DNA of 64,000 bases from Mesorhizobium sp. B2-1-1 (GCF_006442975.2 NZ_CP083954.1:4037501-4101500), one strand, 5' to 3'. Counted from the first letter of the stretch, positions 1-8,962 are shown. Notes: generated from the sequence alone by a model not told the origin. Numbers and translations are program-made.

Positions 1-1038
1 GTGATGTCGAAGCTGATCCGGCGCTGGGCGCGCGACGGCCACATGGAGCGGCGCGCCGTCATCGTCGGCGGCGGCAAGGCAGCGGAGGTCCTGATCCGCT
101 CGGTCGAGAGGCAGCCCTACAACGACATCCGCATTTGCGGCATTTTCGACGATCGCAGCGACAAACGCTCGCCGCCTATCGTCGCCGGCTATCCTAAGCT
201 CGGCACAATCTCGGAGCTGATCGAATTCGCCCGCATCGCCCGCATCGACATGCTGATCGTGTCGCTGCCGCTGACCGCCGAATCGCGCGTGCTGCAATTG
301 CTGAAGAAACTGTGGGTGCTGCCGGTCGACATCCGGCTGTCGGCGCATTCGAACGCGCTGCAGTTTCGTCCACGCGCCTATTCCTACATCGGCTCGGTGC
401 CGATGCTCGACATCTTCGACAAGCCGATCAACGACTGGGATTCGGTGGCCAAGCGCGCCTTCGACATCGTTTTCAGCCTGATCGGCATCGTCGTGTTCTC
501 ACCGGTGATGCTGGCGACCGCTATCGCCATCAAGCTCGACAGCAAGGGACCGGTGCTGTTTCGCCAGAAGCGGCATGGTTTCAACAATGAGGTGATCGAA
601 GTCTACAAATTCCGCTCGATGTATGCCGACCGGTCGGACCCGACCGCCAGACAGACGGTCACCAAGAACGACCCGCGCGTCACCCGCGTCGGCCGCTTCA
701 TCCGCAAGACCTCGATCGACGAGCTGCCGCAGTTCTTCAATTCGCTCTTGGGTTCGCTGTCGCTGGTCGGCCCGCGGCCGCACGCGATTGCCGCGCAGTC
801 GCACAACCTGCTCTACAACGAAGTGGTCGACGGCTATTTCGCGCGCCACAAGGTCAAGCCCGGCGTCACCGGCTGGGCGCAGATCAATGGCTGGCGCGGC
901 GAGATGGACACCAACGAGAAGATCCGCATGCGGACGGAATACGACCTCTATTATATCGAGAACTGGTCGATGCTGTTCGACCTGCGGATCCTGTTCCTGA
1001 CGCCGATCCGGCTGCTCAACACGGAAAACGCCTATTGA
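1..1038 (+). CDS. Polyprenyl-phosphate sugar-1-phosphate transferase, 5' truncated by window edge
   Basis: Membrane initiating glycosyltransferase that loads the first sugar phosphate onto undecaprenyl phosphate for exopolysaccharide or capsule synthesis (WcaJ/ExoY superfamily). Only 345 residues are visible, against roughly 460-520 in the family, so the N-terminal membrane segments lie upstream. Visible residues 18-145 form a Rossmann-like CoA-binding-type domain starting with AVIVGGGKAAEV. From about residue 151 follows the bacterial sugar transferase domain: KRAFDIVFS, a hydrophobic helix, FRQKRHGF, KFRSM and the SIDELPQFFN and GPRPHA motifs that mark the catalytic core. The next gene, a predicted O-antigen ligase/polymerase, overlaps the stop codon, so the two are translationally linked. 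The sugar specificity cannot be read from the sequence. Confidence 0.93.
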   Translation: MMSKLIRRWARDGHMERRAVIVGGGKAAEVLIRSVERQPYNDIRICGIFDDRSDKRSPPIVAGYPKLGTISELIEFARIARIDMLIVSLPLTAESRVLQLLKKLWVLPVDIRLSAHSNALQFRPRAYSYIGSVPMLDIFDKPINDWDSVAKRAFDIVFSLIGIVVFSPVMLATAIAIKLDSKGPVLFRQKRHGFNNEVIEVYKFRSMYADRSDPTARQTVTKNDPRVTRVGRFIRKTSIDELPQFFNSLLGSLSLVGPRPHAIAAQSHNLLYNEVVDGYFARHKVKPGVTGWAQINGWRGEMDTNEKIRMRTEYDLYYIENWSMLFDLRILFLTPIRLLNTENAY

Positions 1039-2309
1039 GCGCGGTCACCCATGACCTGCCGCGCGCGGCGGTCAATGCCAAGCTGATCGCACTGATTTCC
1101 TCGGGCGCGGTCGGGCTCGGCATCCTGCTTTCCGGCTTCGTTATCAGCGAGCCGGCTCCTTACGAAATCTACATGGCCGGCCTGATCGCCATCTGGGCGC
1201 TTTTCGGTTTGAGGATTTCGCGCGCGGCCGCGCCGCTGCTGGTGCTTCTGGTGACGATGAATATTGGCGGCATGATCGCCATGACGCAGATGTCAGACCT
1301 CGCCAACACGCCGCTCTACCTTGCAGTGTCGCTGTTTCTCGCCTTCAGCGCGGTCTTCTTCGCATCGGTCACCGCCACGCAGCCGAGCCTCTACCGGCTG
1401 ATCTTCATTGCCTATGTCGTATCCGCGGTGATGACTTCGCTGCTCGGCATAGCAGGCTATTTCCATGCCTTCCCGGGCGCGGAGATGTTCACCAAATACG
1501 ACCGCGCCGCAGGCGCCTTCCAGGACCCGAACGTGTTCGGGCCGTTCCTGGTTCTGCCCGGCATCTATCTGCTCTATCTGCTGCTGACCGGGCCGGTCTC
1601 GCGCATGCCGCTGCTGGCGGTGCCGCTGCTCATCATCACATCAGGCATCTTCTTCTCCTTCTCGCGCGGCGCCTGGGGCATGTTTGCCGTCTCTGCCGTT
1701 CTGCTTACCGGCTGCCTGTTCCTGCAGAGCAACAGCGGCATGTTCCGGCTGCGCGTGGTGGTGATGACCATCGCGGCATTGTCGCTGCTGACGATCGCCA
1801 TGATCGTCATCCTGCAGCTGCCGGGCGTGGCGGAAATGTTCTCCAACCGTGCCCATCTCGAACAGAGCTACGACACCGCCCGCCTCGGCCGCTTCGCCCG
1901 CTATGCAATCGGCTTCCAAATGGCGATGGAGCACCCGTTCGGCATCGGGCCTCTGGTGTTCGGCACCATCTTCGGCGAGGACACCCACGACATCTGGCTG
2001 AAGATGCTGATGGATTATGGCTGGCTCGGCTTCGTATCGTTCCTGACGCTTGTCCTCTGGACGATATGTGCCGGATTCCGCATCCTGCTGCGCGACCGGC
2101 CATGGCAGCCCTATCTCCTGTGCGCCTATGTCGCCTTCATCGGCAATGTCGGGCTCGGCACCTTCATCGACATCGACCATTGGCGCCACGTCTATCTGCT
2201 GCTCGGATTGGTCTGGGGCGCGATCGCGCTGGAACACCGTCATCAGCGGCAATTACGGCTGGCGATGCCGAAAGCTTCACGTGACCGCGGAGCGCTATCG
2301 GCTCGATAG
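1035..2309 (+). CDS. O-antigen ligase / polysaccharide polymerase (Wzy-WaaL family)
   Basis: Polytopic inner-membrane protein of 424 residues with about ten to twelve hydrophobic segments. A family-typical block of GAFQDPNVFGPFL followed by FSFSRGAWGM lies at about residues 158-215, and a large periplasmic loop leads to the EDTHDIWLKMLMDYG segment, as in the Wzy_C ligase/polymerase fold. The likely role is polymerising or ligating polysaccharide repeat units at the periplasmic face. No ATG lies near the N terminus. The start taken is TTG at 1035, which overlaps the TGA of the sugar transferase (TTGA), implying translational coupling. Ligase and polymerase cannot be told apart from sequence alone. 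Confidence 0.88.
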   Translation: MSAVTHDLPRAAVNAKLIALISSGAVGLGILLSGFVISEPAPYEIYMAGLIAIWALFGLRISRAAAPLLVLLVTMNIGGMIAMTQMSDLANTPLYLAVSLFLAFSAVFFASVTATQPSLYRLIFIAYVVSAVMTSLLGIAGYFHAFPGAEMFTKYDRAAGAFQDPNVFGPFLVLPGIYLLYLLLTGPVSRMPLLAVPLLIITSGIFFSFSRGAWGMFAVSAVLLTGCLFLQSNSGMFRLRVVVMTIAALSLLTIAMIVILQLPGVAEMFSNRAHLEQSYDTARLGRFARYAIGFQMAMEHPFGIGPLVFGTIFGEDTHDIWLKMLMDYGWLGFVSFLTLVLWTICAGFRILLRDRPWQPYLLCAYVAFIGNVGLGTFIDIDHWRHVYLLLGLVWGAIALEHRHQRQLRLAMPKASRDRGALSAR

Positions 2310-2389
2310 TCGCCGCCGCCGACAGGCAGCGCGCGCTGCCGCTGTCGCACGATCATGGCCGGCGAAATTCGACGCGATGACAGGCCCGA

Positions 2390-2899
2390 TTATCGTTTTG
2401 CGGCATCGCTGTCGGCCGCGGCGCGAGACAGGAACATCTGCGTCGTCTCGGCGAGATGGCTCTTGAGCCAATCCGCCATCGCCTCCTCTTCGCGCAGATT
2501 CTGCTCAGACACACGCGCCACCTCGGCCTCCCCTTCGGCGTTGGCCGCGGCGATGAGCATCGTGTAGGAGGCAATCTCCATATGCTCGAAAGTATAGCTG
2601 GCGAGCGAGCCCTTCATCACCTCGTCGCCGGCAAACACGCCGCTGATCGACTGGGCCATGGCGGTGAGCTTGCCGCCTGCGTCTTTCATCGCGGAGGATC
2701 CCTCTCCGATCCGGTCAAGACAGCTTTTGAGGCGCGAGGCCTGCTGCCGCGTCTCGTCGAGATGCTGACGGATGCGGTCGCCGAGTTCCGGATAGCTTTC
2801 GAGGCGTGACAGTTGCCCGGAGAGCATCGTCTCGGCCTGCTCCTCCATGGCGTGAGCGTCTCTCAGCCACTGTATCAACCAGTCGCGCGATTGTGTCAT
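2390..2899 (-). CDS. Ferritin-like DUF892 (YciE/YciF-type) protein
   Basis: Cytoplasmic 169-residue helical protein that opens with an amphipathic helix (WLIQWLRDAHAMEEQAETML) and carries repeated Glu/His positions (EEQAE, FEHMEIASYTML, REEEAMADWL), the pattern of the DUF892 ferritin-like four-helix bundle. YciE/YciF homologues are stress-induced in enterobacteria, but the enzymatic role is unsettled. A GGGAGAGC ribosome binding site sits just upstream of the ATG. The gene lies downstream of, and on the same strand as, a DUF4142 protein and a di-heme peroxidase-like protein. The C-terminal 20 residues (RAAADSDAAKR) look disordered. Confidence 0.85.
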   Translation of the reverse strand: MTQSRDWLIQWLRDAHAMEEQAETMLSGQLSRLESYPELGDRIRQHLDETRQQASRLKSCLDRIGEGSSAMKDAGGKLTAMAQSISGVFAGDEVMKGSLASYTFEHMEIASYTMLIAAANAEGEAEVARVSEQNLREEEAMADWLKSHLAETTQMFLSRAAADSDAAKR

Positions 2900-3016
2900 G
2901 AAGCTCTCCCTTTGGGTTGCTCGCCCAAACCGCGAGCGGAGAGGATGGCTCCGCCCGGGCTATGGCAGGCTCGGCCAGAGGGCTGTCGACGCGCGGATTG
3001 GCCGCCGACGCGACGG

Positions 3017-3619
3017 TCACTTCTTGCTCTGGCCCGAGGCATCGGCCAATGCCGGGTTCACCAGCTTGCTGCGGATATCCCGCGCCATTCGCAGATGCTC
3101 AAGTACGGCCGGCAGGATATCCGAGGCGAAATGCTGGACATCCGGATCCTGGCCGGAGCCGATCTCCCATTCAAGGAGTTGCACAGTCTTCTGATGCTCG
3201 ACAATCTGGCCGCTGATGTAAGCCAGATCGAATTCGACGCCTGTAAGCTTTTCCAGCCTGGTACGCATCTCCTCGTGCTCGGCATCCAGCCCAGGCGGAA
3301 GCGGCATCTTGGCCGCTTCGGCGAGCGACTTCAGCCTGTCGTTCGCCCTCTGGTGGTCGTCAACCATCCTGCGGGCAAAGTCTTTCACCGCGGCATTTTC
3401 GGATTTTCCGGCAAGCTCGCCGAAGCGGACCTCGGCCAGACCGCCAGCAGCGGTAAGCTGCGCGAACAGCCGGTCCTGATAGTTGGTTTGGTGAGGCATT
3501 GGCTTGCCGGGAGATTCCTTCATCGTGTCCGGCGCCATGCCAGCCGGATTGCCGAACTGGGCGAAGGCGGTGGCGGCAGGCAGAAGCGCAAGCCCCACGA
3601 CAGTTGCGAGTAGACGCAT
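3017..3619 (-). CDS. Secreted DUF4142 ferritin-like protein
   Basis: A 200-residue exported protein. The first 21 residues (MRLLATVVGLALLPAATAFAQ) form a signal peptide with an AFA cleavage site. The mature part, from YQDRLFAQLTAAGGLAEVRFGELA onward, is the helical DUF4142 domain with histidines and glutamates spaced along helices (MVDDHQRAND, AEHEEM, VEHQKTVQLLEWE), which relates it to the ferritin-like superfamily. It is translated from an AGGAGG site upstream of 3619 and its stop lies 117 bp from the DUF892 gene. Metal binding and a role in oxidative stress are inference from the family and from the di-heme peroxidase-like neighbour 23 bp upstream. Confidence 0.83.
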   Translation of the reverse strand: MRLLATVVGLALLPAATAFAQFGNPAGMAPDTMKESPGKPMPHQTNYQDRLFAQLTAAGGLAEVRFGELAGKSENAAVKDFARRMVDDHQRANDRLKSLAEAAKMPLPPGLDAEHEEMRTRLEKLTGVEFDLAYISGQIVEHQKTVQLLEWEIGSGQDPDVQHFASDILPAVLEHLRMARDIRSKLVNPALADASGQSKK

Positions 3620-3642
3620 GCGAACCTCCTCGGGAAGCTTTC

Positions 3643-5040
3643 TCAGAGCACGAGCAGATAGGCGACCAGCGCGTCCTTTTCCGATTGGTCGAGTTTGGTG
3701 CCCAGCACCAGATTGAAGAACTCGACCGTGTCGGCGAGCGTCATCAGGCGGCCGTCATGCAAATAGGGCGGCGTGTCCTTGATGCCGCGCAGCGTGAACG
3801 TCTTGATCGGACCGTCGGGAAGCTCGACCATGTCGTTGACGGTCTGTCCTGGCTTGTAGAAACGATCGAGCTTCAGATCGTGCATGTTGTTGTCCATGAA
3901 GGACGTCTGGGGATTGTGGCATTGGGAGCAGCGGCCCTTGCCCATGAACACCGCTTCCCCTTTCAATTCCTCTGCTGACGCCAGTGCCGGATCGAGGCGG
4001 CCAAACGGATCGAGCTTAGGCGCCGGCGGGAAATCGATGATGTTTTGCATCTGTGCCATCATCGCCACCTGGTTCGGGCGGTCAGGCAGGTTGACGCCCT
4101 TGCGGGTGGCACTGACATGATCGCCATTGAAATACGCGGTGCGCTGCTCGAATTCGGTGAAATCCTCCACGGACCGCAATGAGCGCTTCGATCCATGTAT
4201 CTGCTGGTTGAAGAGGCCGCGCAGACTGGTGGTGTCGAGACGGAAGCGCGCCGCCTGCGGCCTGATGTCGGGTGTCTGATGGAAGGCGGCGTTAGTGTTG
4301 AAATTGGAATGGCAATCAAGGCAGGCGACACCCATGCTCTGGCCAGCGACCTTGCGGTCCTCGGTCTGATTGAACTCTTCCTGCGGGAATGGCGTCAGCA
4401 GAAGCCGCAAACCTTCCATCTGTACTGGGGTGATGATGCCGTTCATGATCTCGTAGTAATTGCGGATGGTAAGCAGTTCGCCGCGCGAGACATCGCCGAG
4501 TTCAGGGTGGGTGGTCAGGAAAATCGGTGGCGGGAATTCGGGCGTCAGGTGATCGGGAAGATCGAAATCGACGTCGAAGCGGCGCAGATCACGGCCTTCC
4601 TGGCGGCCGATCTCGCGGATTTCCTTCTCGGGAAACACTTGGCCTCCGGCAGCCTGCTTGACATGAGGTAGCGGCAGGAAGCCAGCCGGCAGAAGACCCT
4701 GGTCACGAATATCGCCGGGGCTCATCGAGCTTAGCCTGTCCCAGGTCGAGCCACCCGCCAGCTTGACCCTGACGCCACCCTGGACCGGCTTCTTGCCGTT
4801 GGTCATCATCACGCCCGGTATCGGACGGTCAGCCAGATCATAACGTTGCTCCAAAAGCTTCTTCTGACGCTCCATCACGCCAGGCTTCTGCGCCTCGTCA
4901 TCGGCTTTCACCGCGGAAAAGGGCTGGCTCGGCAATGGCCGATAGGTGATGTCAGGAGGCAGCGGATCCGAGAACGCACTGATGCTGGCCGCCGCGACGA
5001 TGATCGCGCACGGAAGGCCGATATGGAGTTTGCCGGTCAT
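3643..5040 (-). CDS. Di-heme cytochrome c peroxidase-like (CcpA/MauG superfamily) periplasmic protein
   Basis: A 465-residue protein with an N-terminal signal or anchor segment (LHIGLPCAIIVAAASISAFS) and two c-heme motifs: CLDCH at about residues 240-244 and CSQCH at about 371-375. The C-terminal domain, including the TLRGIKDTPPYLHDGRL block, resembles bacterial di-heme peroxidases. The start at 5040 has a strong GGAGGGACGA site; a longer frame reaching 5136 has none. The two heme motifs are farther apart from the N terminus than in the ~330-residue classical enzymes, so a large extra N-terminal region (about residues 30-220) is of unknown role. It may reduce peroxide or act as a MauG-like oxidase; the electron donor is unknown. 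Confidence 0.82.
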   Translation of the reverse strand: MTGKLHIGLPCAIIVAAASISAFSDPLPPDITYRPLPSQPFSAVKADDEAQKPGVMERQKKLLEQRYDLADRPIPGVMMTNGKKPVQGGVRVKLAGGSTWDRLSSMSPGDIRDQGLLPAGFLPLPHVKQAAGGQVFPEKEIREIGRQEGRDLRRFDVDFDLPDHLTPEFPPPIFLTTHPELGDVSRGELLTIRNYYEIMNGIITPVQMEGLRLLLTPFPQEEFNQTEDRKVAGQSMGVACLDCHSNFNTNAAFHQTPDIRPQAARFRLDTTSLRGLFNQQIHGSKRSLRSVEDFTEFEQRTAYFNGDHVSATRKGVNLPDRPNQVAMMAQMQNIIDFPPAPKLDPFGRLDPALASAEELKGEAVFMGKGRCSQCHNPQTSFMDNNMHDLKLDRFYKPGQTVNDMVELPDGPIKTFTLRGIKDTPPYLHDGRLMTLADTVEFFNLVLGTKLDQSEKDALVAYLLVL

Positions 5041-5429
5041 TTCGTCCCTCCTAAGTTCCCCGGACGGTTGCCAAACCGGACCGGGGGCGGTTTGTTCCAA
5101 GGCGGGAGTTGGCGAAAGGGAATTTATTTCCGCCACCGGATTGAGCCATCGCCGGGCCCGTCATCTCTGAATGCAGGGCGACATCTTCCCCGCCTCGAAC
5201 GGCGACGCCACGTTTGGAAAGCAATTCCCGGCCAAGAGAGCCCCGACAGGTGGAGGCATTTACCCTGAAGGAAGCCTTGCTCATGGCATGGTCCACGGAG
5301 CGACCCGCGAACGCCCGTGGGACTTCCGGTCAGGTTTGACGCGATTTATCGGCGATGGTTGGTTCTGCTTCCGGAGGCGGTTTTAGCGCTTGCGCGCCAA
5401 GCCTCGAATATATATGGCTTTGCGCGGTC
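5041..5429. other. Intergenic stretch without a recognised gene
   Basis: This 389-base spacer lies between the divergent di-heme protein gene and tRNA-Pro. It must hold the promoters of both. Apart from the GGAGG site of the di-heme gene at its left edge I see no convincing reading frame, repeat or RNA structure. Confidence 0.6.
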
Positions 5430-5506
<77 letters not shown>

Positions 5507-5552
5507 TTTTAAACAAGGACTTACCCCCAAAGTCCGTCTCATCTATCGCCAT

Positions 5553-6014
5553 CTACCCCTGGCACACATCGACCCATTCGGCGCCGGTGAGATCAGCCAT
5601 GCGTTGCGGTGCGATGCGCACCGCCGCGTTGGTGGCGCCGGCGGCGGGCACCACCTCTTCGAAACCGCGCAGCGACACGTCGCAATAGACCGGCAGCGGC
5701 GCCGGCAGGCCGAACGGGCAGACACCGCCGACCGGATGGCTGGTTGCCTCGATAACCTCAGCGGCCTCCAGCATGCGCGGCTTGCTGCCGAACCGATCCT
5801 TGAACTTGCGATTGTCCAGCCTGGCGGTGCCGCTGGTCACGACCAGCATGGTGCGTTCGCCGACGCGAAGGCAGATCGTCTTTGCGATCTGTGCCGGCAA
5901 CACGCCGTGCGCCTGCGCAGCCAATGCTACGGTTGCCGAACTCGCGTCAGTCACGATCACGTCGATGTCAGGCGCCTTGCTGGCAAAGAAGGCACGAACG
6001 GATTCCAAGCTCAT
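5553..6014 (-). CDS. YbaK/EbsC-family aminoacyl-tRNA deacylase-like protein
   Basis: A 153-residue single-domain protein of the YbaK/ProX editing fold. Visible family features are the central KTICLRVG strand with the conserved lysine, the VVTSGTARLDNRKF block and the glycine-rich GGVCPFGLP loop. Family members hydrolyse misacylated tRNAs such as Cys- or Ala-tRNA(Pro). Which tRNA this one edits is not evident. The gene converges on tRNA-Pro(GGG), which is suggestive but is not proof of substrate. The start at 6014 gives a normal family length. Confidence 0.85.
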   Translation of the reverse strand: MSLESVRAFFASKAPDIDVIVTDASSATVALAAQAHGVLPAQIAKTICLRVGERTMLVVTSGTARLDNRKFKDRFGSKPRMLEAAEVIEATSHPVGGVCPFGLPAPLPVYCDVSLRGFEEVVPAAGATNAAVRIAPQRMADLTGAEWVDVCQG

Positions 6015-6102
6015 CGAAACCCCGCGGATCGAAATGACGAAGCAGCAAGCTAGGCCGGCGCGTCCATAAACACGTGCCGAAGCCTTCAGTCACGGCAAAC
6101 AG

Positions 6103-6131
6103 AAAACCCGCCAAGGTCCCCGGCGGGTTTT
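6103..6131 (-). terminator. Rho-independent terminator
   Basis: Inverted repeat with arms AAAACCCGCC (6103-6112) and GGCGGGTTTT (6122-6131) around a 9-base loop. It lies 22 bp past the stop of the minus-strand XRE gene and is A/T-flanked on both sides, so it could work in both directions. Confidence 0.8.
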
Positions 6132-6152
6132 CGAACATGCATGGCACTGGCG

Positions 6153-6443
6153 CTACAGCGCGGGGCGGTCTTGCGCGGCCCGCGCCTGCACGGCCGTGCC
6201 GAGCAGCGCCTCCTGAGGAAGCCGAAGCGCCGACGCAATACGGCGCAGTTGCGACGGATCGGCCGTCCTGCCGTTCTCGATATCCTCGATTTCGTCGACC
6301 GACAGACCGGTTGTCAGGGAAAGCTCCTCGACACTGTATCCCTTGGTTTCCCGAATCGTTCTGAGGGCGCTATGGCCTTGCCCGGCTTCGCTGGCAACCA
6401 GTTCCGGGAGGGGTTCGCGCTTTGCACTGTATGGCATTGGCAA
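6153..6443 (-). CDS. Small XRE/Cro-type helix-turn-helix protein
   Basis: A 96-residue protein with one HTH domain at about residues 26-80: RTIRETKGYSVEELSLTTGL is the first helix and turn, followed by SVDEIEDIENGRT and a final IASALRLPQEALL helix, the typical Cro/XRE layout. The N-terminal 20 residues are proline- and lysine-rich and the last 15 look disordered. There is no toxin-like partner: the gene stands alone, followed by its own terminator, so a toxin-antitoxin role is not supported. The target is unknown. Confidence 0.75.
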   Translation of the reverse strand: MPMPYSAKREPLPELVASEAGQGHSALRTIRETKGYSVEELSLTTGLSVDEIEDIENGRTADPSQLRRIASALRLPQEALLGTAVQARAAQDRPAL

Positions 6444-6722
6444 CTCCGTTGGCTGAAAGAGTTTGATGAAAATGGTGTTGCCTGAGACGGCGAGAACATG
6501 CCCGCTTGCGGGTGATTTGCCAAGTCACAAACTGGCCGTCACAGCATCGTGAACCATGCCTGGCGGACGCCGCTCGCAACCGCTCTCGATCAAGTTCTTT
6601 TGAACACCTGATCACCTCGTCCCTCGATGATTTTTACGACCCCGTTCGTTGGTTCAATTGCGCCGGCGCGAAACCCAAGACGTTGCCGGCGCGGCTGTCA
6701 TTTTCCTGAAAGGATCGATGCG

Positions 6723-7334
6723 ATGAAATTGCGGACAATCATGATCGTGCTCGGCACGCTTTCCAGCCTTGGCCTTGCTGCAACCAGCGCGCCGGCGGCA
6801 GACACGGTGCGGGTGCGCGGCGTCGTGGCCAGTTCCGACCAATCCCAGCTGACGGTGAAAAACCGCCAGGGTGGCATGGATAAGATCAAGCTCGCTGCCG
6901 GATGGAAGATATCGGGCGTCGCGGGCGCGTCGGTAAAGGACATCAAGCTCGGCGATTTCCTCGGCATAGCATCCCTGTCGAAGGCCGATGGCGGCAGCGG
7001 CGCGCTTGAGGTCGTGGTGTTTCCCGCAGCCTTGAAAGGCACGGGCGAAGGCGACCGCGCCTGGGACCTCAAGCCCAACAGCCGCATGACCAACGGCACC
7101 GTCGCCGACGTGACCGACGTGAATGGCCGCGCGGTGACGCTGACCTATGACAACGGCCAGACAAAGAAGATCTCAATCCCCGACAAGACGCCGGTCGTCA
7201 CCTTCGCGCCGGCCACGCCGGGCGATCTCAAGCCCGGCGCGCCCGTCGTGGTCACCGCGACGCGCGGCGCCGACGGCACGCTGAGTGCCAACCGCGTCGT
7301 GGTCGGCAACAATGGCGTGGTCCCGCCCATGTAA
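6723..7334 (+). CDS. Secreted DUF5666-like protein
   Basis: A 203-residue exported protein. Residues 1-26 are a signal peptide ending SAPAAD. The mature chain has two similar beta-rich units, TVRVRGVVASSDQSQLTVKNR and MTNGTVADVTDVNGRAVTLTYDNGQ, each a short OB-like or DUF5666-like barrel. A conserved KKISIPDKTPVV stretch is followed by KPGAPVVVTATRGADGTLSANRVVVG. The start at 6723 follows AAAGGATCGATGCG; a longer frame back to 6627 would hide the signal peptide. No enzymatic residues are apparent. A periplasmic binding or structural role is a guess. Confidence 0.7.
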   Translation: MKLRTIMIVLGTLSSLGLAATSAPAADTVRVRGVVASSDQSQLTVKNRQGGMDKIKLAAGWKISGVAGASVKDIKLGDFLGIASLSKADGGSGALEVVVFPAALKGTGEGDRAWDLKPNSRMTNGTVADVTDVNGRAVTLTYDNGQTKKISIPDKTPVVTFAPATPGDLKPGAPVVVTATRGADGTLSANRVVVGNNGVVPPM

Positions 7335-7554
7335 GCCGGTTGCGTCTGCGGCCCCGTATCGAAATTTCTCCCGCTCATCGGCGCTGTGGGCTCAGCCTGT
7401 CGGCGGAGCCCACAGCCTGCGCCGCCAGACACATTCCAGAAACAAAATTCTATATTCGGGAAATACTGACGAAAAAAATCGGGAGCGTAATCCCGCTCGC
7501 GGCGAACAGGCTGTTGGCCTGATTCAGATTGCCTGCGAAAAAAGGAAGATATCC

Positions 7555-7737
7555 ATGAAGAAGTCCCTCCTCTCGGCCCTCGGGCTTGCAGTTGCACTTG
7601 CATTCACCATGCCAATCCTCGGCGCGACCAGCGCTGATGCCGCGCCGATGCACAAGCATCATCGTCATCATCGCAAGCACCATCGCAGCCACCACTACCA
7701 TCATCACCACCACAAGGTTATGGGCAAGAAGGCCTGA
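7555..7737 (+). CDS. Small histidine-rich secreted peptide
   Basis: A 60-residue protein with a signal peptide (MKKSLLSALGLAVALAFTM through ATSADA) and a mature part of about 30 residues that is almost half histidine, with HH pairs separated by K/R/S/Y. An AAGGAAG ribosome binding site lies 8 bases before the ATG. A strong hairpin follows the stop, so it is a monocistronic unit. Such tails bind Ni, Zn, Cu or Co in known His-rich proteins, so a periplasmic metal buffer is plausible but unproven. Confidence 0.72.
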   Translation: MKKSLLSALGLAVALAFTMPILGATSADAAPMHKHHRHHRKHHRSHHYHHHHHKVMGKKA

Positions 7738-7757
7738 GCTTAACCGACTGCCAATGA

Positions 7758-7795
7758 GAAGACCGGCTTTGGCTTCTTGTTCGAAGCCGGTCTTC
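7758..7795 (+). terminator. Terminator hairpin of the His-rich peptide gene
   Basis: Perfect 12-bp inverted repeat GAAGACCGGCTT (7758-7769) and AAGCCGGTCTTC (7784-7795) around a 14-base loop, 20 bp past the stop codon. The downstream tract is CTCCTGGTTTCC, so the U-run is weak, but position and stem strength fit a transcript end. Confidence 0.65.
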
Positions 7796-8019
7796 TCCTG
7801 GTTTCCTCCGGATACGCGCCGTATCAGCGCGATCTCGCAGCGCTACAACGAGCGCCTGCTCTGACGAAAAAACCCCTGTTCGTGCTGCAGACCGACAAGC
7901 TGGGGCTATGGCCCTTTTTTCGTGGCACCCACAGGTGCCGCTGTCCTAAACCGGGTGCACTTTCGGGCAACATGAATCGCCCGCGCACCGATCCAGCGGA
8001 ACCGAGGAATAAATAAAGG

Positions 8020-8322
8020 TCAGCGCCGGCTGAACAGCAGACTGGCGACCAGACCAAGCACCACAAAGCCGATCGCCGCGGCCGTCGCCGGATGCTCGCG
8101 GGCGGATTTCTCGATCGCCCTGCCCCGCTCGCGGATCGCCGGCAACGCATCGTGCAGACGTTCCGCAAGGTCGGAATACGTGTCAAGCGCCGCGTCGCGA
8201 CCGTCTTCGTAATAGGCGCCGCCCCGCCTGGACGCAGCCTTCTTCAGGGCCGCCAATTCCCTGGAGAGTGCAGCGACCCGCCTGTCGAGATCGACGTCCG
8301 AGAGGGTCGAGAATAATGCCAT
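8020..8322 (-). CDS. Membrane-anchored ElaB/YqjD/DUF883-like protein
   Basis: A 100-residue protein with a helical, heptad-like N-terminal part (residues 1-70, VDLDRRVAALSRELAALKK) and one C-terminal transmembrane helix (AAAIGFVVLGLVASLLF) ending in SRR. This is the layout of the DUF883 family, whose E. coli members YqjD and ElaB tether ribosomes to the membrane in stationary phase. The start at 8322 has AAGGAAA upstream; the longer frame to 8379 does not. Family membership rests on architecture rather than a diagnostic motif. Confidence 0.65.
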   Translation of the reverse strand: MALFSTLSDVDLDRRVAALSRELAALKKAASRRGGAYYEDGRDAALDTYSDLAERLHDALPAIRERGRAIEKSAREHPATAAAIGFVVLGLVASLLFSRR

Positions 8323-8422
8323 GATGCGTTTCCTTGTCTGCTCAAGCCTTGTCTTGCTCAAGAAAACGTAACGCATCACCCAAAGGCGGGTTCCCGTTCT
8401 TCAGGCGCCGGCCGGTTGCCCG

Positions 8423-8962
8423 TCAGCGCACTTGGTCGAGGAGGCGCTTGCATTCGAGGAGGTCGAACAACGCTTCCTGCAACAGCGCGCGATTGTCCCG
8501 CGACAGTTTCGAAGCGTCCGGCTGGACCGGGCCTTCCTCGTCGCTCTTGCCAAGACCGAAGAAACGGCGGCTGGGCTTGACCCTCGGCTGGCCAACCAGT
8601 TCGTCATCTCCGCCGCGCGGCTGCGCTGCCGCCGTCAACGGCACCTGGTCGGCCTGCTTTCGTTGCGAGATCGCCTCGACGGCGGCCATATCGCCATTGC
8701 CGATGGCAACCAGGAAATGGTTGCCATTTTCGCGCAACAGCTTCTGCACGCCCTTGATGGTGTAGCCCTGGTCGTAGAGCATATGGCGAATGCCCTTGAT
8801 CAGTTCGACATCCTGCGGCCGGTAGTAGCGGCGGCCGCCGCCGCGTTTCATCGGCTTGATCTGGTTGAAACGCGTTTCCCAGAAGCGCAGCACGTGCTGC
8901 GGCAGATCGAGGTCTTCGGCGACCTCGCTGATGGTGCGAAAGGCGTCAGGGCTCTTGTCCAT
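8423..8962 (-). CDS. MerR-family transcriptional regulator
   Basis: A 179-residue regulator with an N-terminal winged-helix MerR domain: [20 protein letters not shown] is the [24 protein letters not shown] the wing, and [19 protein letters not shown] the following helices. The C-terminal part lacks cysteine or multidrug-binding signatures and is rich in charged residues with a leucine-bearing end helix. It lies directly downstream of ihfA, as is usual in rhizobia, where its regulon is mostly undefined. The start at 8962 has GAGGA ten bases upstream. Confidence 0.88.
   Translation of the reverse strand: MDKSPDAFRTISEVAEDLDLPQHVLRFWETRFNQIKPMKRGGGRRYYRPQDVELIKGIRHMLYDQGYTIKGVQKLLRENGNHFLVAIGNGDMAAVEAISQRKQADQVPLTAAAQPRGGDDELVGQPRVKPSRRFFGLGKSDEEGPVQPDASKLSRDNRALLQEALFDLLECKRLLDQVR

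Noticed and set aside
6153..6443. Toxin-antitoxin pair around the small XRE gene
   Set aside because: No toxin-like partner lies within the same strand unit; the gene is followed at once by a terminator.
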